From NCBI GenBank assembly GCA_965218555.1, contig OZ244625.1, positions 1,116,001-1,180,000 on the forward strand: a stretch of DNA of 64,000 nt. Direction: 5' to 3'. Each line of letters starts with the position of its first letter. Positions within the stretch are counted from its first letter, which is position 1. The notes beneath the pieces were generated by a model. It saw nothing but the letters and a program-made list of their open reading frames with translations, was not told the DNA's origin and did not search any database. Shown in pieces: positions 64,000 through 64,000 of this stretch. The position numbers and the translations under genes are program-made. This DNA comes from JAPPLB01 sp965218555 (lineage in GTDB: Bacteria; Acidobacteriota; Terriglobia; Bryobacterales; UBA6623).

Positions 64000-64000
64000 G

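Noticed and set aside
1..64000. tRNA, rRNA and other structural RNA genes
   Set aside because: No cloverleaf with a T-loop (GGTTCGAATCC-like) or rRNA-like segment was seen on either strand; a covariance-model search was not possible.

Overview
The window looks like a chromosomal segment of a GC-rich Acidobacteriota bacterium, probably of the Solibacteres/Bryobacterales type. Pointers are the very large orphan MacB/FtsX-like permeases of the ADOP type (58562-61051 and a broken copy at 61543-63999), a Tat-exported DUF1501 protein, a type II secretion operon whose secretin carries a Gly/Tyr-rich insert, and many exported beta-propeller proteins. Large secreted S8 proteases with LRR, GLUG and FN3 modules are often found in marine or host-associated lineages; that habitat hint is inference. 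No rRNA, tRNA, CRISPR array, integrase or transposase was seen.

Layout. 1-4667: 5' part of acs (minus), an exported SelA-fold PLP protein, ssb, a DUF1501 protein and an EamA-type transporter. 4857-19305 (all minus): a near-complete type II secretion locus in the order ECF sigma - anti-sigma - small secreted protein - gspE - [dead four-helix-bundle gene] - gspF - G - H - I - J - K - L - M - C-like - a small periplasmic protein - gspD. Most junctions overlap by 1-4 bp or are only a few bases apart, so these genes are likely transcribed together. 19306-25447: a vestigial DUF2277 gene, a strong hairpin, hisG with a HisRS-like hisZ, and, divergently, korAB. 25448-31384: two tandem paralogous subtilase genes, both broken. 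31634-37796: an exported enolase-superfamily enzyme, a DUF1998 helicase tail, an M3 oligopeptidase, an FmdB-type zinc ribbon and thrS. 37950-40021 (minus): a small protein, a MidA-like methyltransferase and a membrane protein. 40150-46238 (plus): two exported PQQ-like propellers, an adenylate-forming enzyme and an Fe-dependent alcohol dehydrogenase. 46337-52967: an M14 carboxypeptidase, a HEAT lipoprotein, a BNR propeller and a large exported protein. 53045-63999 (minus): an NtrY/NtrC-like two-component pair, ABC ATPase, TolC, one intact and one broken ADOP permease, and an orphan recombinase-type domain.

How it fits together. The T2SS probably exports some of the many signal-peptide proteins in this genome, and the sigma/anti-sigma pair at its head suggests the whole machine is switched by an envelope signal. 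The 53-64 kb block looks like an efflux or envelope-export system under sigma-54-type control. It has lost a MacB-like permease, of which 25 codons remain, and no periplasmic adaptor is present.

Gene decay recurs through the window: a four-helix-bundle gene, DUF2277, two subtilases, a DUF1998 tail, a MacB tail and an ADOP permease. Two of the frameshifts lie in short G/C homopolymer palindromes, where assembly error must be excluded. The observations I rate highest are the HisZ that looks like an archaeal-type HisRS with altered motifs 2 and 3, the orphan recombinase-domain protein between two ADOP permeases, the TPFG-x-R-x-W motif shared by two adjacent T2SS proteins, the Gly/Tyr insert in the secretin, and the remnant permease tail.
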